NCBI RefSeq assembly: GCF_028613635.1 | Contig: NZ_JAQRMY010000005.1 | Coordinates: 218,017 to 271,716 of the forward strand | Length of the DNA: 53,700 nt | Source: Devosia sp. ZB163 | GTDB lineage: Bacteria; Pseudomonadota; Alphaproteobacteria; Rhizobiales; Devosiaceae | Reading direction: 5' to 3' | Part shown: one piece after another, positions 28,085-36,448 of the stretch | How the letters are laid out: each line of letters opens with the position of its first letter | Position numbering within the stretch: position 1 is the stretch's first letter | Position numbers and translations under genes: made by a program | Notes under the pieces: model-generated | The model's input: only the letters and a program-made list of their open reading frames with translations | The model's database searches: none | Told to the model about the DNA's origin: nothing

Positions 28085-29071
28085 ATGACCCACCTTGCCA
28101 AGCAGGGTTTTCGTAACACCGTCACGGCTTTTGCCTGCGCCCTGATGCTCGGGACCGCCCTGCCGGCCGTTGCCCAGGATGCCGCCGCGCCTGCCGCCGA
28201 GGCTCCTGCTGCCGAGGCTCCTGCAGCCGAAGCTCCTGCAGCCGAAGCGCCCGCTGCCGCTCCGGCCCAGCCCGCCCCCGATGCGGTCGTCGCGACGATC
28301 GGCGACATGACCATCACCGAGGCCGACCTCGCCTTTGCCGCCGAGGACCTGCAGGCCGAACTGCAGCAGGTTCCGGCTGCGGAACGCCGCGCTTTCCTCG
28401 TCACCGTGCTCATCGACATGAAGGTGATGGCCAAGGCCGCCAAGGAAGCGGGCATGGCCGATACCGACCTGTTCAAGCGCCGGCTCGCCTATCTCGAGGA
28501 TCGCTCGCTGCGGCGGTCCTATTTCGCCGACAAGATCGCCGCCGGCATCACGCAGGAGCAGATCCAGGCGGCCTATGACGAGTTCGTCAAAGGCTTCCAG
28601 CCGATCGAGGAAGTCCACGCGCGCCACATCCTCGTTCCGACCGAGGACGAGGCCAAGGCCGTCAAGGCCGAGCTCGAAGGCGGCAAGCCGTTCGAGCTGC
28701 TGGCCATGGAAAAGACCACCGATCCTTCGGGCAAGCAGAACGGGGGCGACCTCGGCTTCTTCCAGAAAGGCATGATGGTGCCCGAGTTCGAAAGCGTCGC
28801 CTTCACGCTCGAGCCCGGCCAGATCTCCGATCCGGTCAAGAGCCAGTTCGGCTGGCACATCATCAAGGTCGACGAAAAGCGCATGAGCTCGCCCCCGCCG
28901 CTGGAGCAGATGGCCCAGCAGCTGGGCCAGCAGGTGATGTTCAAGGCGTTCGACGAGGAAATCGCGCGTCTCAAGAAGGACATCAAGCTCGATATCCCGG
29001 ACGCGGCGCTGGCCGAGGGTGTCAAGAAGCAGTCCCAGCCGGCACAGGAAGGCGAGGCAGCGACGAAGTAA
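28085..29071 (+). CDS. Secreted parvulin-type peptidyl-prolyl isomerase
   Basis: The 328-residue protein has a signal peptide (residues 1-30, ALPAVAQ), a repetitive Ala/Glu/Pro linker (EAPAA units), a SurA/PrsA-like N-terminal helical part with ATIGDMTITEADL, and a PpiC parvulin domain at about 175-275 (EEVHARHILVPTEDEA, GGDLGFFQKG, MVPEFESVAF, SQFGWHIIKVDE). It likely folds outer-membrane or periplasmic proteins. Divergent from secA, an export theme. It is followed by a UUCG-loop terminator. Confidence 0.93.
   Translation: MTHLAKQGFRNTVTAFACALMLGTALPAVAQDAAAPAAEAPAAEAPAAEAPAAEAPAAAPAQPAPDAVVATIGDMTITEADLAFAAEDLQAELQQVPAAERRAFLVTVLIDMKVMAKAAKEAGMADTDLFKRRLAYLEDRSLRRSYFADKIAAGITQEQIQAAYDEFVKGFQPIEEVHARHILVPTEDEAKAVKAELEGGKPFELLAMEKTTDPSGKQNGGDLGFFQKGMMVPEFESVAFTLEPGQISDPVKSQFGWHIIKVDEKRMSSPPPLEQMAQQLGQQVMFKAFDEEIARLKKDIKLDIPDAALAEGVKKQSQPAQEGEAATK
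28196..28255 (+). repeat. Four 15-base units coding EAPAA repeats
   Basis: Units begin at 28196, 28211, 28226 and 28241 (first: gccgaggctcctgct). They differ at only a few positions and encode Ala-Glu-Ala-Pro-Ala in the linker after the signal peptide of the parvulin. Being in frame, copy-number change would alter linker length only. Confidence 0.9.
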
Positions 29072-29097
29072 GCTGCCATACGATCCGAGTTTTGCGG

Positions 29098-29125
29098 ACC
29101 CCGGCTTCGGCCGGGGTTTTCGTTT
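29098..29125 (+). terminator. Intrinsic terminator of the parvulin gene
   Basis: Stem accccggc (29098-29105) with gccggggt (29110-29117), a stable TTCG tetraloop, then ttttcgttt. Confidence 0.92.
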
Positions 29126-29263
29126 GTCGCGTTGGCCGGCAACGCCCCGTTTCGGGCGCTTCATCACGAGTGGTAAGTTCTGAACCGGAAGCGGGGTTTG
29201 CGGCTTGCTTCACGTCGGAGCTTGAGGCAAACGGGTGGCTCAGCTTGGCTACCAGGACGCAAA

Positions 29264-30496
29264 ATGGCCCATCCCGTCTCACCGCTCGCGCCCAAGACTT
29301 ACCCTGAACTGCCGGAAGTCGCCGGCGTCAGGTTCGCGACCGCCGAAGCCGGGATCAAGTACAAGAACCGAACCGACGTCCTCCTCGTGGCGATGGACGA
29401 GGGGACTGTCGTCGCCGGCGTCCTCACCCGCTCCAAATGCCCGTCGGCGGCCGTCGACTGGTGCCGCGAGAACCTGCCGGGCGGCAAGGCGCGGGCGCTG
29501 CTCGTCAACTCGGGCAATGCCAATGCCTTCACCGGCAAGAAGGGCAAGGCATCGGTAGCGCTCTCGGCTGACATCGTCTCGAGGGCGCTCGGCGTCCAGC
29601 CGTCCGAAATCTTCCTCGCCTCGACCGGCGTGATCGGCGAGCCGCTGCCGGCCGAAAAGTTCGCGGGTGTGACCGACGATATGGCCGGGCGCCTCGCGCC
29701 GGGTCCCTGGATGGACGCGGCCAGGGCCATCATGACCACCGATACCTTCGCCAAGGTGGCGACGGCGACCGTCGAGTTCGACGGCGTCCCGGTCGTCATC
29801 TCCGGCATCGCCAAGGGTTCGGGCATGATCGCGCCGGACATGGCGACGATGCTGAGCTTCGTGTTCACCGACGCGCCGATCGCGGCGGGGGTCCTCAAGG
29901 GCCTGCTGCAGCCGGCGATCGACACGAGCTTCAACGCGGTGACCGTCGACAGCGACACGTCGACCTCCGACACCTGCCTCGTGTTTGCCACGGGCAAGGC
30001 CGGCATCCCCACCATCACTTCGGCGGACGATCCGCGTGCGGCCGTCTTCGCCGAGGCGCTCGAGGACGTGCTCAAGGAACTCGCGATCCAGGTCGTGCGC
30101 GATGGCGAGGGCGCGACCAAGATGGTGACCGTCACCGTCGAGGGCGCGACCGACGACCGCAGCGCCTTCCGCATCGCCCAGTCGATTGCCAACTCGCCGC
30201 TGGTCAAGACCGCCATTGCCGGCGAGGACGCCAACTGGGGCCGCGTCGTCATGGCCGTGGGCAAGGCAGGCGAGCCGGCCGATCGCGACAAGCTCGAGAT
30301 CAGCTTCGGCGACATCCGCGTCGCTAGCGAAGGCGAGCGCGATCCCAACTACGACGAGTCCAAGACCAGCGCCTACATGAAGAACGAGGACATCGAGCTG
30401 CGCGTCGGCCTCGGGCTCGGTTCGGGCACGGCGACCGTCTACACCTGCGACCTGACGCACGGCTACATCACCATCAACGGCGACTACAGGTCCTGA
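29264..30496 (+). CDS. argJ: Bifunctional glutamate N-acetyltransferase / N-acetylglutamate synthase
   Basis: The 410-residue protein recycles acetyl from N-acetylornithine to glutamate in arginine synthesis. It shows [23 protein letters not shown], and the self-cleavage site [12 protein letters not shown], where T195 becomes the N-terminal nucleophile of the beta chain. Length is normal. ATG at 29264 follows agga; a longer frame from 29198 has no homology. Its stop overlaps the next start (TGATG). Confidence 0.97.
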   Translation: MAHPVSPLAPKTYPELPEVAGVRFATAEAGIKYKNRTDVLLVAMDEGTVVAGVLTRSKCPSAAVDWCRENLPGGKARALLVNSGNANAFTGKKGKASVALSADIVSRALGVQPSEIFLASTGVIGEPLPAEKFAGVTDDMAGRLAPGPWMDAARAIMTTDTFAKVATATVEFDGVPVVISGIAKGSGMIAPDMATMLSFVFTDAPIAAGVLKGLLQPAIDTSFNAVTVDSDTSTSDTCLVFATGKAGIPTITSADDPRAAVFAEALEDVLKELAIQVVRDGEGATKMVTVTVEGATDDRSAFRIAQSIANSPLVKTAIAGEDANWGRVVMAVGKAGEPADRDKLEISFGDIRVASEGERDPNYDESKTSAYMKNEDIELRVGLGLGSGTATVYTCDLTHGYITINGDYRS

Positions 30497-31260
30497 TGGT
30501 CCCGCTCAGCGTCACTCAGATCGAGGGCGCGACCCTCACGGCGTGGCCCGCTCTCAAGCAGGCCCATGACGGGCTTTGGGTCTGGCGCTATGCGCGCGGC
30601 TACACCAAGCGCGCCAATTCCATCCACTGCCTCGAGCCCAATGACGGGCTCTATGCCGAGCTCAGGCTGCAGCGCATGGCGGAGATGAGCCGCCAGCACG
30701 GCATTCCGCCCGTGTTCCGGGTCACGCCGCAGACGGCGCCGGAAATCCTCGAGGTGCTCGACGGGCTGCAGTGGGAGGAGTTCGACCCGAGCCTCGTGAT
30801 GGCGATGGAAATGCCGCACGTCGATTTCCCGGTCGGCTTCCAGGCACGCTATTTCGATCCGGCCGATCCGGCCTGGTATCGCGCGCAGGCGCAGATGTCG
30901 GGCAATGACGGGGAAACCACCGAGATCCTTGGTCAGATCCTCGAAGCCATCGCCTGCGAGGCGACGGGTGTGCTGGTCTACCACAAGGCCGGTCTGCCGG
31001 TGGCGGCGACGCTGGCCGCCGTCGCGAGCGGCATGGGCATCTTCCTCAATGTCGTCACCCACCCCAGCGCCCGCGGCATGGGCTATGGGCGGGCGGTGAT
31101 GAGCGCCGCACTCAACTGGGTTCGCGCCGCCGGAGCGACCCATGCGGCGCTGCAGGTGCTCGAAAGCAATGTGCCGGCCGTAAACCTTTATGGCTCGCTC
31201 GGCTTCGGCGAAGTCTATCCCTACAGCTATCGGCGCGCGCCGGACTGGGGACGCGAGTGA
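30496..31260 (+). CDS. GNAT-family N-acetyltransferase
   Basis: The 254-residue protein has a GNAT domain in its C-terminal half: VVTHPSARGMGYGRAVMSAAL is the acetyl-CoA pyrophosphate-binding motif A, and NVPAVNLYGSLGF is motif B. The N-terminal 120 residues form a second, degenerate GNAT-like half (LWVWRYARGYTKRANSIHCL). Substrate unknown. It is coupled to argJ upstream (TGATG) and mutT downstream (GTGA), a common order in these bacteria. Confidence 0.9.
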   Translation: MVPLSVTQIEGATLTAWPALKQAHDGLWVWRYARGYTKRANSIHCLEPNDGLYAELRLQRMAEMSRQHGIPPVFRVTPQTAPEILEVLDGLQWEEFDPSLVMAMEMPHVDFPVGFQARYFDPADPAWYRAQAQMSGNDGETTEILGQILEAIACEATGVLVYHKAGLPVAATLAAVASGMGIFLNVVTHPSARGMGYGRAVMSAALNWVRAAGATHAALQVLESNVPAVNLYGSLGFGEVYPYSYRRAPDWGRE

Positions 31261-31655
31261 GGATCCAACTGGTCGTCGCCTGTGCGCTCGTCGATGCCGA
31301 CCGGCGCGTGCTGATCGCCCAGCGCCCCGAGGGAAAGCAGCTTGCCGGGCTGTGGGAGTTCCCCGGCGGCAAGCTCGAGGCGGGGGAAACGCCGGAGGCG
31401 GCGCTGATCCGCGAACTCGAGGAAGAACTCGGTGTTTCCACTAAGACCGCGTGTCTGGCGCCGTTAACTTTTGCTTCTCACTCTTACGAAAGCTTTCATC
31501 TTCTGATGCCACTTTACGTCTGTCGTAAGTGGCAAGGTGAACCCCAGGCCCGCGAACACGCTGCCCTCAAGTGGGTGCGTCCGCAAGCCTTGCGCGACTA
31601 CCCCATGCCGCCGGCTGACGTGCCGCTGATCGCGCCGCTCTGCGATCTGCTCTAG
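31257..31655 (+). CDS. mutT: MutT-like Nudix hydrolase (8-oxo-dGTP diphosphatase)
   Basis: The 132-residue protein is a complete MutT: QRPEGKQLAGLWEFPGGK, then the Nudix box GGKLEAGETPEAALIRELEE with downstream ELG. MutT removes oxidised dGTP from the nucleotide pool. A GTG start overlaps the upstream stop by four bases. In the last third the base composition drops visibly around 31440-31520. Confidence 0.92.
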   Translation: MRIQLVVACALVDADRRVLIAQRPEGKQLAGLWEFPGGKLEAGETPEAALIRELEEELGVSTKTACLAPLTFASHSYESFHLLMPLYVCRKWQGEPQAREHAALKWVRPQALRDYPMPPADVPLIAPLCDLL

Positions 31656-31664
31656 GGGGTGTCG

Positions 31665-31874
31665 ATGACGGCTGTCTGCGAACCGCTGCGTTGCTTTGTT
31701 GCCGACGAAAGCGGCGCCACGGCCATCGAGTACGGGCTTATCGCCGGGCTCATCGCGGTCGGTGTCCTTGCCGCCATGACCATGTTCGGCGCCAATGTCA
31801 GCACGATGTTCGAGGGCATTTCGAGCCGCGCCGGCGAAGAGCTCGACAATATCAACGAAATCCCGCCGGCCTGA
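31665..31874 (+). CDS. Flp-family type IVb pilin
   Basis: The 69-residue protein is a textbook Flp prepilin: short leader, cleavage-motif region DESGATAIEYGLIAGLIAVG with the conserved Glu-Tyr, then a hydrophobic helix and a short C-terminal tail. Such pilins are assembled by Tad machinery into adhesive fibres. No tad, cpa or prepilin-peptidase gene is in the window. A GTG at 31659 is an alternative start. Confidence 0.9.
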   Translation: MTAVCEPLRCFVADESGATAIEYGLIAGLIAVGVLAAMTMFGANVSTMFEGISSRAGEELDNINEIPPA

Positions 31875-31877
31875 CGC

Positions 31878-32735
31878 TCAGCCGTCCTTGCCCAGAACGT
31901 CCTTGAGGCTCACCGTGGCACTGCCCCGTCGCAGCGGCTTCTGCTGGCTTTCATGCGGGGCCCAGCCCAGCAGCCAGACGATCTCCAGCGTCGCGCGGAC
32001 GCGTCCATCCGGATCGCCCGCCAGCTCCTCATAGGCCGCGGCGGCGGCGCCGATCAGGGTGCGTGTCGCCGCTCGTCCGGGCCGATCCGCCAGTGGGTTC
32101 TGGGCGCCCAGCCCCTTGAGCTCGCGCATCAGCTTCAGCGCATCGGAATAGCGGACCGGGTAGGTCTCGAGGTCGGCCACCGGCAATGCAAAGCCGGCGC
32201 GCTGCAGGAGGCCGCCGATATCGGCCAGCGGGATGAAGGGCGCGACACGCGCAAAGGCGCCCCCCGTGATCTCCGAATCGGCCCGCAGGAAAGCCTGCCG
32301 CAGCTCGGTCAGGCTGTCGCCGCCGAGTGCCGCCGCGATCATCAGCCCGTCCGGCCGGAGGTGGGCGCGGATGCGCGACAGGAACCCCGGCACATCGTTG
32401 ACGACCTGCAGGTCGAAGAGGCTCACGATCAGGTCGTAGCCCTGGCGCGGCAACAGCAGCATCTCGGGGTCGACGAGGGGCGCCTCTTCCGAGCCGAGGA
32501 CCGTCGAAACGCGCTCGAAGGCGAAGGCGCCGCTGGCCGAGCGGCCCATGAGCGGCAGGCGGGCGCCATCCGGGCCCATGATCAGGGCCTGGTCGAAATC
32601 ACGCGTGATGGTGATGAGGCGGGCGGCGAGATCGTCGAGCGCGATCTGCGTCACGAAATCCTCGGCGCCCGGGGCGCGGCGCTTGAGATGCTGGGCGATC
32701 AGGTCGCGGTCGAAGACCCGCGGGGGGAGGGACAT
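31878..32735 (-). CDS. BioC/NDUFAF5-like methyltransferase domain protein
   Basis: The 285-residue protein resembles the alphaproteobacterial relatives of mitochondrial NDUFAF5 and BioC: DRDLIAQHLKRR, YDLIVSLFDLQVVNDVPGFL, LRPDGLMIAAALGGDSLTELRQ and YPVRYSDALKLMRELKGLGA. The classical glycine-rich SAM motif I is weak here (ALIMGPDGARL region), so activity is uncertain. It is convergent with the Flp gene 3 bases away and divergent from comF. ATG at 32735 preferred to the TTG at 32741. Confidence 0.85.
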   Translation of the reverse strand: MSLPPRVFDRDLIAQHLKRRAPGAEDFVTQIALDDLAARLITITRDFDQALIMGPDGARLPLMGRSASGAFAFERVSTVLGSEEAPLVDPEMLLLPRQGYDLIVSLFDLQVVNDVPGFLSRIRAHLRPDGLMIAAALGGDSLTELRQAFLRADSEITGGAFARVAPFIPLADIGGLLQRAGFALPVADLETYPVRYSDALKLMRELKGLGAQNPLADRPGRAATRTLIGAAAAAYEELAGDPDGRVRATLEIVWLLGWAPHESQQKPLRRGSATVSLKDVLGKDG

Positions 32736-32771
32736 AGGCAATCCACGCCGTGTCGACTAAGCTCAGGCCTT

Positions 32772-33554
32772 ATGGAAGCGGGGGCGGCCAAAGTCAAAGC
32801 TGTGAAGCGGGCAACGCTGGCGCGGTTCGGCGGCGGCGTGCTCGACCTCATCTATCCACCCACCTGCCTCGATTGCGGTGCGCCGACGGCGCGCCACGCT
32901 GCGCTCTGCCCGCGCTGCTTTGCGAAGCTTCGGCCGATCACCGCGCCCTACTGCCCGGTGCTGGGGCTGCCTTTCGAAGTGTCACTCGGCCCCGACGCCC
33001 GTTCGGCCGAAGCTATCGCCGATCCGCCGCCCTTCGAGCGGGCGCGCTCGGCGGTCATCTACAACGAGGTGGCGCGCGCCGTGGTCGGCCGGCTCAAGTA
33101 TGGCGACCGGCCCGAGCTCGCCGGCTTCTGCGCCCGGCTGATGGCGGCGGCGGGAAGCGACCTCTGGGCCGAAGCGCGCGTACTCGTGCCGGTGCCGCTT
33201 CATTTCTGGCGGCTGGTCGGCCGGCGGTACAACCAGTCCACTGAACTCGCCCGGGCGCTGTCGCGGCTCACCGGGCATGCCGTCGATCCGACGCTGGTCA
33301 GTCGCACCCGGCGGACGCGCCAGCAGGTCGGGCTCTCCGCCGATGCGCGGCAGCGCAATGTCGCCGGCGCCTTCACGGCCCACCCGGATATCCTCAGGCG
33401 GCTCAACGGGCGTGGCGTGGTGCTTGTCGACGACGTCATCACCACCGGCTCGACCGTCAAGGCCATCACGCGTACGCTCAAACGCGCAGGCGTCGACAAA
33501 ATCGACGTGATCTCTTTCGCCCGCGTTGTGACAGGCGGAGAGAGCCCCATATAA
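32772..33554 (+). CDS. comF: ComF-family phosphoribosyltransferase-like protein
   Basis: The 260-residue protein has an N-terminal zinc-ribbon (CLDCGAPTARHAALCPRC), the RLKYGDRPELA segment, and a phosphoribosyltransferase fold with NQSTELARALSR, RRTRQQVGLSADARQRNVAGAF and the PRPP loop VVLVDDVITTGST. ComF helps inward DNA transport in competent bacteria; in others its role is open. ATG at 32772 is the first start preceding the conserved part. Confidence 0.92.
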   Translation: MEAGAAKVKAVKRATLARFGGGVLDLIYPPTCLDCGAPTARHAALCPRCFAKLRPITAPYCPVLGLPFEVSLGPDARSAEAIADPPPFERARSAVIYNEVARAVVGRLKYGDRPELAGFCARLMAAAGSDLWAEARVLVPVPLHFWRLVGRRYNQSTELARALSRLTGHAVDPTLVSRTRRTRQQVGLSADARQRNVAGAFTAHPDILRRLNGRGVVLVDDVITTGSTVKAITRTLKRAGVDKIDVISFARVVTGGESPI

Positions 33555-33588
33555 GTGCCAACAGCGGACACGTTTCCCCCAAGGTGAG

Positions 33589-33843
33589 ATGAAGAAGGTA
33601 GAGATCTACACGACCCAGTGGTGCCCCTATTGCGATGCGGCCAAGTCGCTGCTCGACAAGAAGGGCGTGGACTACGACGAGGTCGATGCCGACGATCCGG
33701 AGATCCGGGTAGCGATGGTTGAGCGTGCCCACGGGCGGCGCACGGTGCCGCAGATCTTCGTGGGCGAAACCCATGTCGGCGGCTATGACGACCTGTCGGC
33801 GCTCGAGCGGGGCGGCCAGCTGGATCCGCTGCTCGGTGACTGA
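33589..33843 (+). CDS. grxC: Glutaredoxin 3
   Basis: The 84-residue protein is a dithiol glutaredoxin with active site C12-P-Y-C15, TVPQIFVGE (cis-Pro loop) and GGYDDLSAL, the glutathione-binding GG-D. It reduces disulfides with glutathione. The ribosome site aaggtgag precedes the ATG. It opens the grxC-nitrilase-DUF1178 cassette 34 bases after comF. Confidence 0.96.
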   Translation: MKKVEIYTTQWCPYCDAAKSLLDKKGVDYDEVDADDPEIRVAMVERAHGRRTVPQIFVGETHVGGYDDLSALERGGQLDPLLGD

Positions 33844-33847
33844 CCGG

Positions 33848-34711
33848 ATGCGCGTCGCGGCCCTCCAGATGACATCGGGCACCGAGCCCGGGCCCAATCT
33901 TGACCAGTTGGAGCGGCTGGCCACCGAGGCTGCGGGGCAGGGCGCGACTTACCTGCTCTCCCCGGAAGTCACGGTGGTATTTGCCGAGAATCGCGAGGGC
34001 CTGCGCTCGGTCGCGGGCCCCTGGGAGGGCAACCCGGCGATCGAGCGTGCAGCGCAGATCGCCAAACGCCTCGGCGTGAGCCTCCATCTGGGCTCGCTCG
34101 CCGTGGCCCTGCCGGACGGGCGCTTCGCCAATCGCTCGGTGCTTTTCCGCCCCGATGGCTCGATCGCGGCGACCTATGACAAGATTCACCTGTTCGACGC
34201 GACGCTGCCCGGGCTCAAGAATTACCGCGAGAGCGAGACCTATGCGGGTGGTGCCAGCGCCGTCGTCACCGACGCGCCCGGTTTTCCGCTCGGCATGACC
34301 ATCTGCTACGACGTGCGTTTTCCGGCGCTTCACCGCGCGCTGGCCGAGGCCGGCGCCAAGGTGATCTCGGTCCCCGCCGCCTTCACGGTGCCCACCGGCG
34401 AAGCGCACTGGGAAGTGTTGCTGCGCGCTCGCGCCATCGAGACCGGCTCGTGGGTGATCGCTTCGGCGCAGGCCGGCCAGCACCAGAACGGACGGCAGAC
34501 CTGGGGACATTCGATGATCATCGATCCCTGGGGCCGGATCGTCAGCCAGCTCGGCGGCGAGGGTCCCGGCATTGCCATCGCCGATATCGACCTCGCAGCT
34601 GTGGACGAGGCGCGCGGCAAGGTCCCGGCGCTTGCCAACGCACGTCCGTTTTCGCTAACCCTCGCCCGTTCGGGTACTGATCCGACCGCCCGAGAGGACG
34701 TTTCCGCGTGA
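33848..34711 (+). CDS. Carbon-nitrogen hydrolase, Nit1/Nit2 type
   Basis: The 287-residue enzyme carries the nitrilase-superfamily triad: E40 (LLSPE), K112 (YDKIHLF) and C153 (TICYDVRFP). The pattern and genomic place beside grxC fit the deaminated-glutathione amidase / omega-amidase branch, a metabolite-repair enzyme; the exact substrate is inferred. ATG at 33848 lies 4 bases after the grxC stop. Confidence 0.9.
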   Translation: MRVAALQMTSGTEPGPNLDQLERLATEAAGQGATYLLSPEVTVVFAENREGLRSVAGPWEGNPAIERAAQIAKRLGVSLHLGSLAVALPDGRFANRSVLFRPDGSIAATYDKIHLFDATLPGLKNYRESETYAGGASAVVTDAPGFPLGMTICYDVRFPALHRALAEAGAKVISVPAAFTVPTGEAHWEVLLRARAIETGSWVIASAQAGQHQNGRQTWGHSMIIDPWGRIVSQLGGEGPGIAIADIDLAAVDEARGKVPALANARPFSLTLARSGTDPTAREDVSA

Positions 34712-35133
34712 TCACCTATTCGCTCGTCTGCCACAATTCCCACAAGTTCGATGCCTGGTTCAAAAGCGCCGAAGCGTATGATGAGCAGCATGGCCGCGGC
34801 ATTGTCACCTGCCCGATGTGCAACTCGACGCGCGTCGAGAAGGCGCTGATGGCGCCCGCGCTCAGCCGCAGCAACCCCGACAAGGTGTCGCTGTCGAGCG
34901 GCCATCCGATGCAGGCCGAGATTCGCGAGATGATGCGGGCGATGCGCAGGAAGGTGACGAGCGAGGCCGACTATGTCGGCGACAAGTTCGCCGAGGAAGC
35001 GCGCAAGATCCACTTCAAGGAAGCCGACGCGCGCGGCATCTATGGCGAGGCGACCCGCGACGAAGTGGCCGAGCTCATCGACGATGGCGTCGATTTCCTG
35101 CCCCTCCCGCACCTGCCCGAAGAAGCGAACTAG
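34708..35133 (+). CDS. DUF1178 family protein
   Basis: The 141-residue protein has the DUF1178 pattern: MITYSLVCHNSHKFDAWFKS, a CPMCNS zinc-knuckle (with the earlier C8/H pair), VEKALMAPAL, and IYGEATRDEVAELIDDGVDF, PLPHLP at the end. Function unknown. GTG start overlaps the nitrilase stop (GTGA). The grx-nitrilase-DUF1178 order is widely kept in alphaproteobacteria. Confidence 0.93.
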   Translation: MITYSLVCHNSHKFDAWFKSAEAYDEQHGRGIVTCPMCNSTRVEKALMAPALSRSNPDKVSLSSGHPMQAEIREMMRAMRRKVTSEADYVGDKFAEEARKIHFKEADARGIYGEATRDEVAELIDDGVDFLPLPHLPEEAN

Positions 35134-35225
35134 GTTTCAACTCGCCAAAGAGCGAGGTTGATCGGCAATCGCCGATGGAGTCATGCTGACGGCCGTGCCA
35201 GCTCACTCCCCTGGAGATTTCCCTG

Positions 35226-36086
35226 ATGTCTACTCCCGACGCTACCCTTGCGGGCACGTTTGCCATTGGCGGCGACCTTGTGGTCAACCGGCTCGGCTTT
35301 GGCGCCATGCGCATCACCGGGCCCGGCATCTTCGGGCCCCCAGCGGACCGCGACGAAGCAATCCGCGTGCTGAAGCGCGTGCCCGAACTCGGCATCAACT
35401 TCATCGACACTGCCGACAGCTACGGACCCCATGTCAGCGAAGAGCTGATCCGCGAGGCGCTTCACCCCTATGCGAAGGGCCTCGTCATCGCCACCAAGGC
35501 CGGCTTCCAGCGTCCGGGCCCCGACGACTGGCGCATCGACTGCCGCCCCGAGCAGCTGCGGCGCGGCATCGAGGGCAGCCTCAAGCGGCTCGGCGTCGAG
35601 CAGATCGACCTGTGGCAGCTCCACCGCATCGACTCCAAGGTCGACCGCAGGCTGCAGTTCGAGACGATCAAGTCCTTCCGCGACGAGGGGCTGGCCCGCC
35701 ATGTCGGCCTCAGCGAAGTCAGCATTGCCGATATCGAAGAGGCGCGCCGCTACGTGCCGATCGCCACGGTGCAGAACCGCTACGGGCCAACGGACCGCCA
35801 TAGCGACGACGTCCTCGACTACTGCACGCAGCACGGCATCGGCTTCATCCCGTGGGCGCCGCTCGGGTCGGGCCGCCTCGCGCGCCAGGATTCGGTGCTC
35901 GACGCCGTCGCCAGACGGAACAATGCGACCCCCAGCCAGGTCGCCATCGCCTGGGCACTGCAGCGCTCGCCGGTGGTGCTGATGATTCCCGGCACGAGCA
36001 AGGTGGCGCATCTCGAGGAGAACACCGCCGCGGCGGGATTGAAGCTCTCGGCCGCCGACATCGCCGAGCTGGACCGGCTGGGATAG
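35226..36086 (+). CDS. Aldo/keto reductase
   Basis: The 286-residue NADPH-type oxidoreductase is a complete AKR barrel: D61 and Y66 in [10 protein letters not shown], catalytic Lys in VIATKAG, His in LWQLHRID, and the cofactor-binding end [16 protein letters not shown]. It reduces aldehydes or ketones; substrate unknown. The ggag site is 9 bases from the ATG. It is a single gene after a 92-base spacer. Confidence 0.94.
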   Translation: MSTPDATLAGTFAIGGDLVVNRLGFGAMRITGPGIFGPPADRDEAIRVLKRVPELGINFIDTADSYGPHVSEELIREALHPYAKGLVIATKAGFQRPGPDDWRIDCRPEQLRRGIEGSLKRLGVEQIDLWQLHRIDSKVDRRLQFETIKSFRDEGLARHVGLSEVSIADIEEARRYVPIATVQNRYGPTDRHSDDVLDYCTQHGIGFIPWAPLGSGRLARQDSVLDAVARRNNATPSQVAIAWALQRSPVVLMIPGTSKVAHLEENTAAAGLKLSAADIAELDRLG

Positions 36087-36165
36087 TTGCCACAAGCCTG
36101 AACGGCAGCTGAAACGGCCGGTTCAGTTCAGGTTCAAGCCGGCCGGGCCAGTTTCCTCCCAACAG

Positions 36166-36185
36166 CCGGGCGCCACGGCGCCCGG
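36166..36185 (+). promoter_or_regulatory. Hairpin next to the ribosome site of the small gene
   Basis: A perfect 9-base stem ccgggcgcc (36166-36174) / ggcgcccgg (36177-36185) with only 2 unpaired bases as written ends 5 bases before the Shine-Dalgarno ggagg (36191-36195). It lies in the expected leader and could modulate translation or stability, or be the aldo/keto reductase terminator without T-tract. Confidence 0.5.
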
Positions 36186-36200
36186 TAGCAGGAGGATAGA

Positions 36201-36446
36201 ATGCATCACTCGACCCTGACCCCGGCGACCACCCCGCATGGCGGCGCCATCCGTGCGGCGACCAGCGGGACGGCCGCACTTGTGCTCAAGACGCTGAAGC
36301 CCTTCGACTACGCTCTCGATCAGGCGCTCGACGCCGCCTATGGCGCCGGCCACTGGTTCGTCTACTGGGACGAAGACCTGCGCGGGCACCCCATCCCCGG
36401 CACCATCACGCTGGCCTACGGGCAGGAAACGCTGGTCGTCGGCTGA
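36201..36446 (+). CDS. Small protein of unknown function
   Basis: The 81-residue product is supported by an excellent ribosome site (caggagg, 5 bases before the ATG). It has no signal peptide. After a Thr/Ala/Gly-rich start come a helix (LKTLKPFDYALDQALDAAYG) and an aromatic patch (GHWFVYWDEDLRG). I do not recognise the family. Its stop is 2 bases from the stop of the convergent VOC gene. Confidence 0.7.
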   Translation: MHHSTLTPATTPHGGAIRAATSGTAALVLKTLKPFDYALDQALDAAYGAGHWFVYWDEDLRGHPIPGTITLAYGQETLVVG

Positions 36447-36448
36447 GC

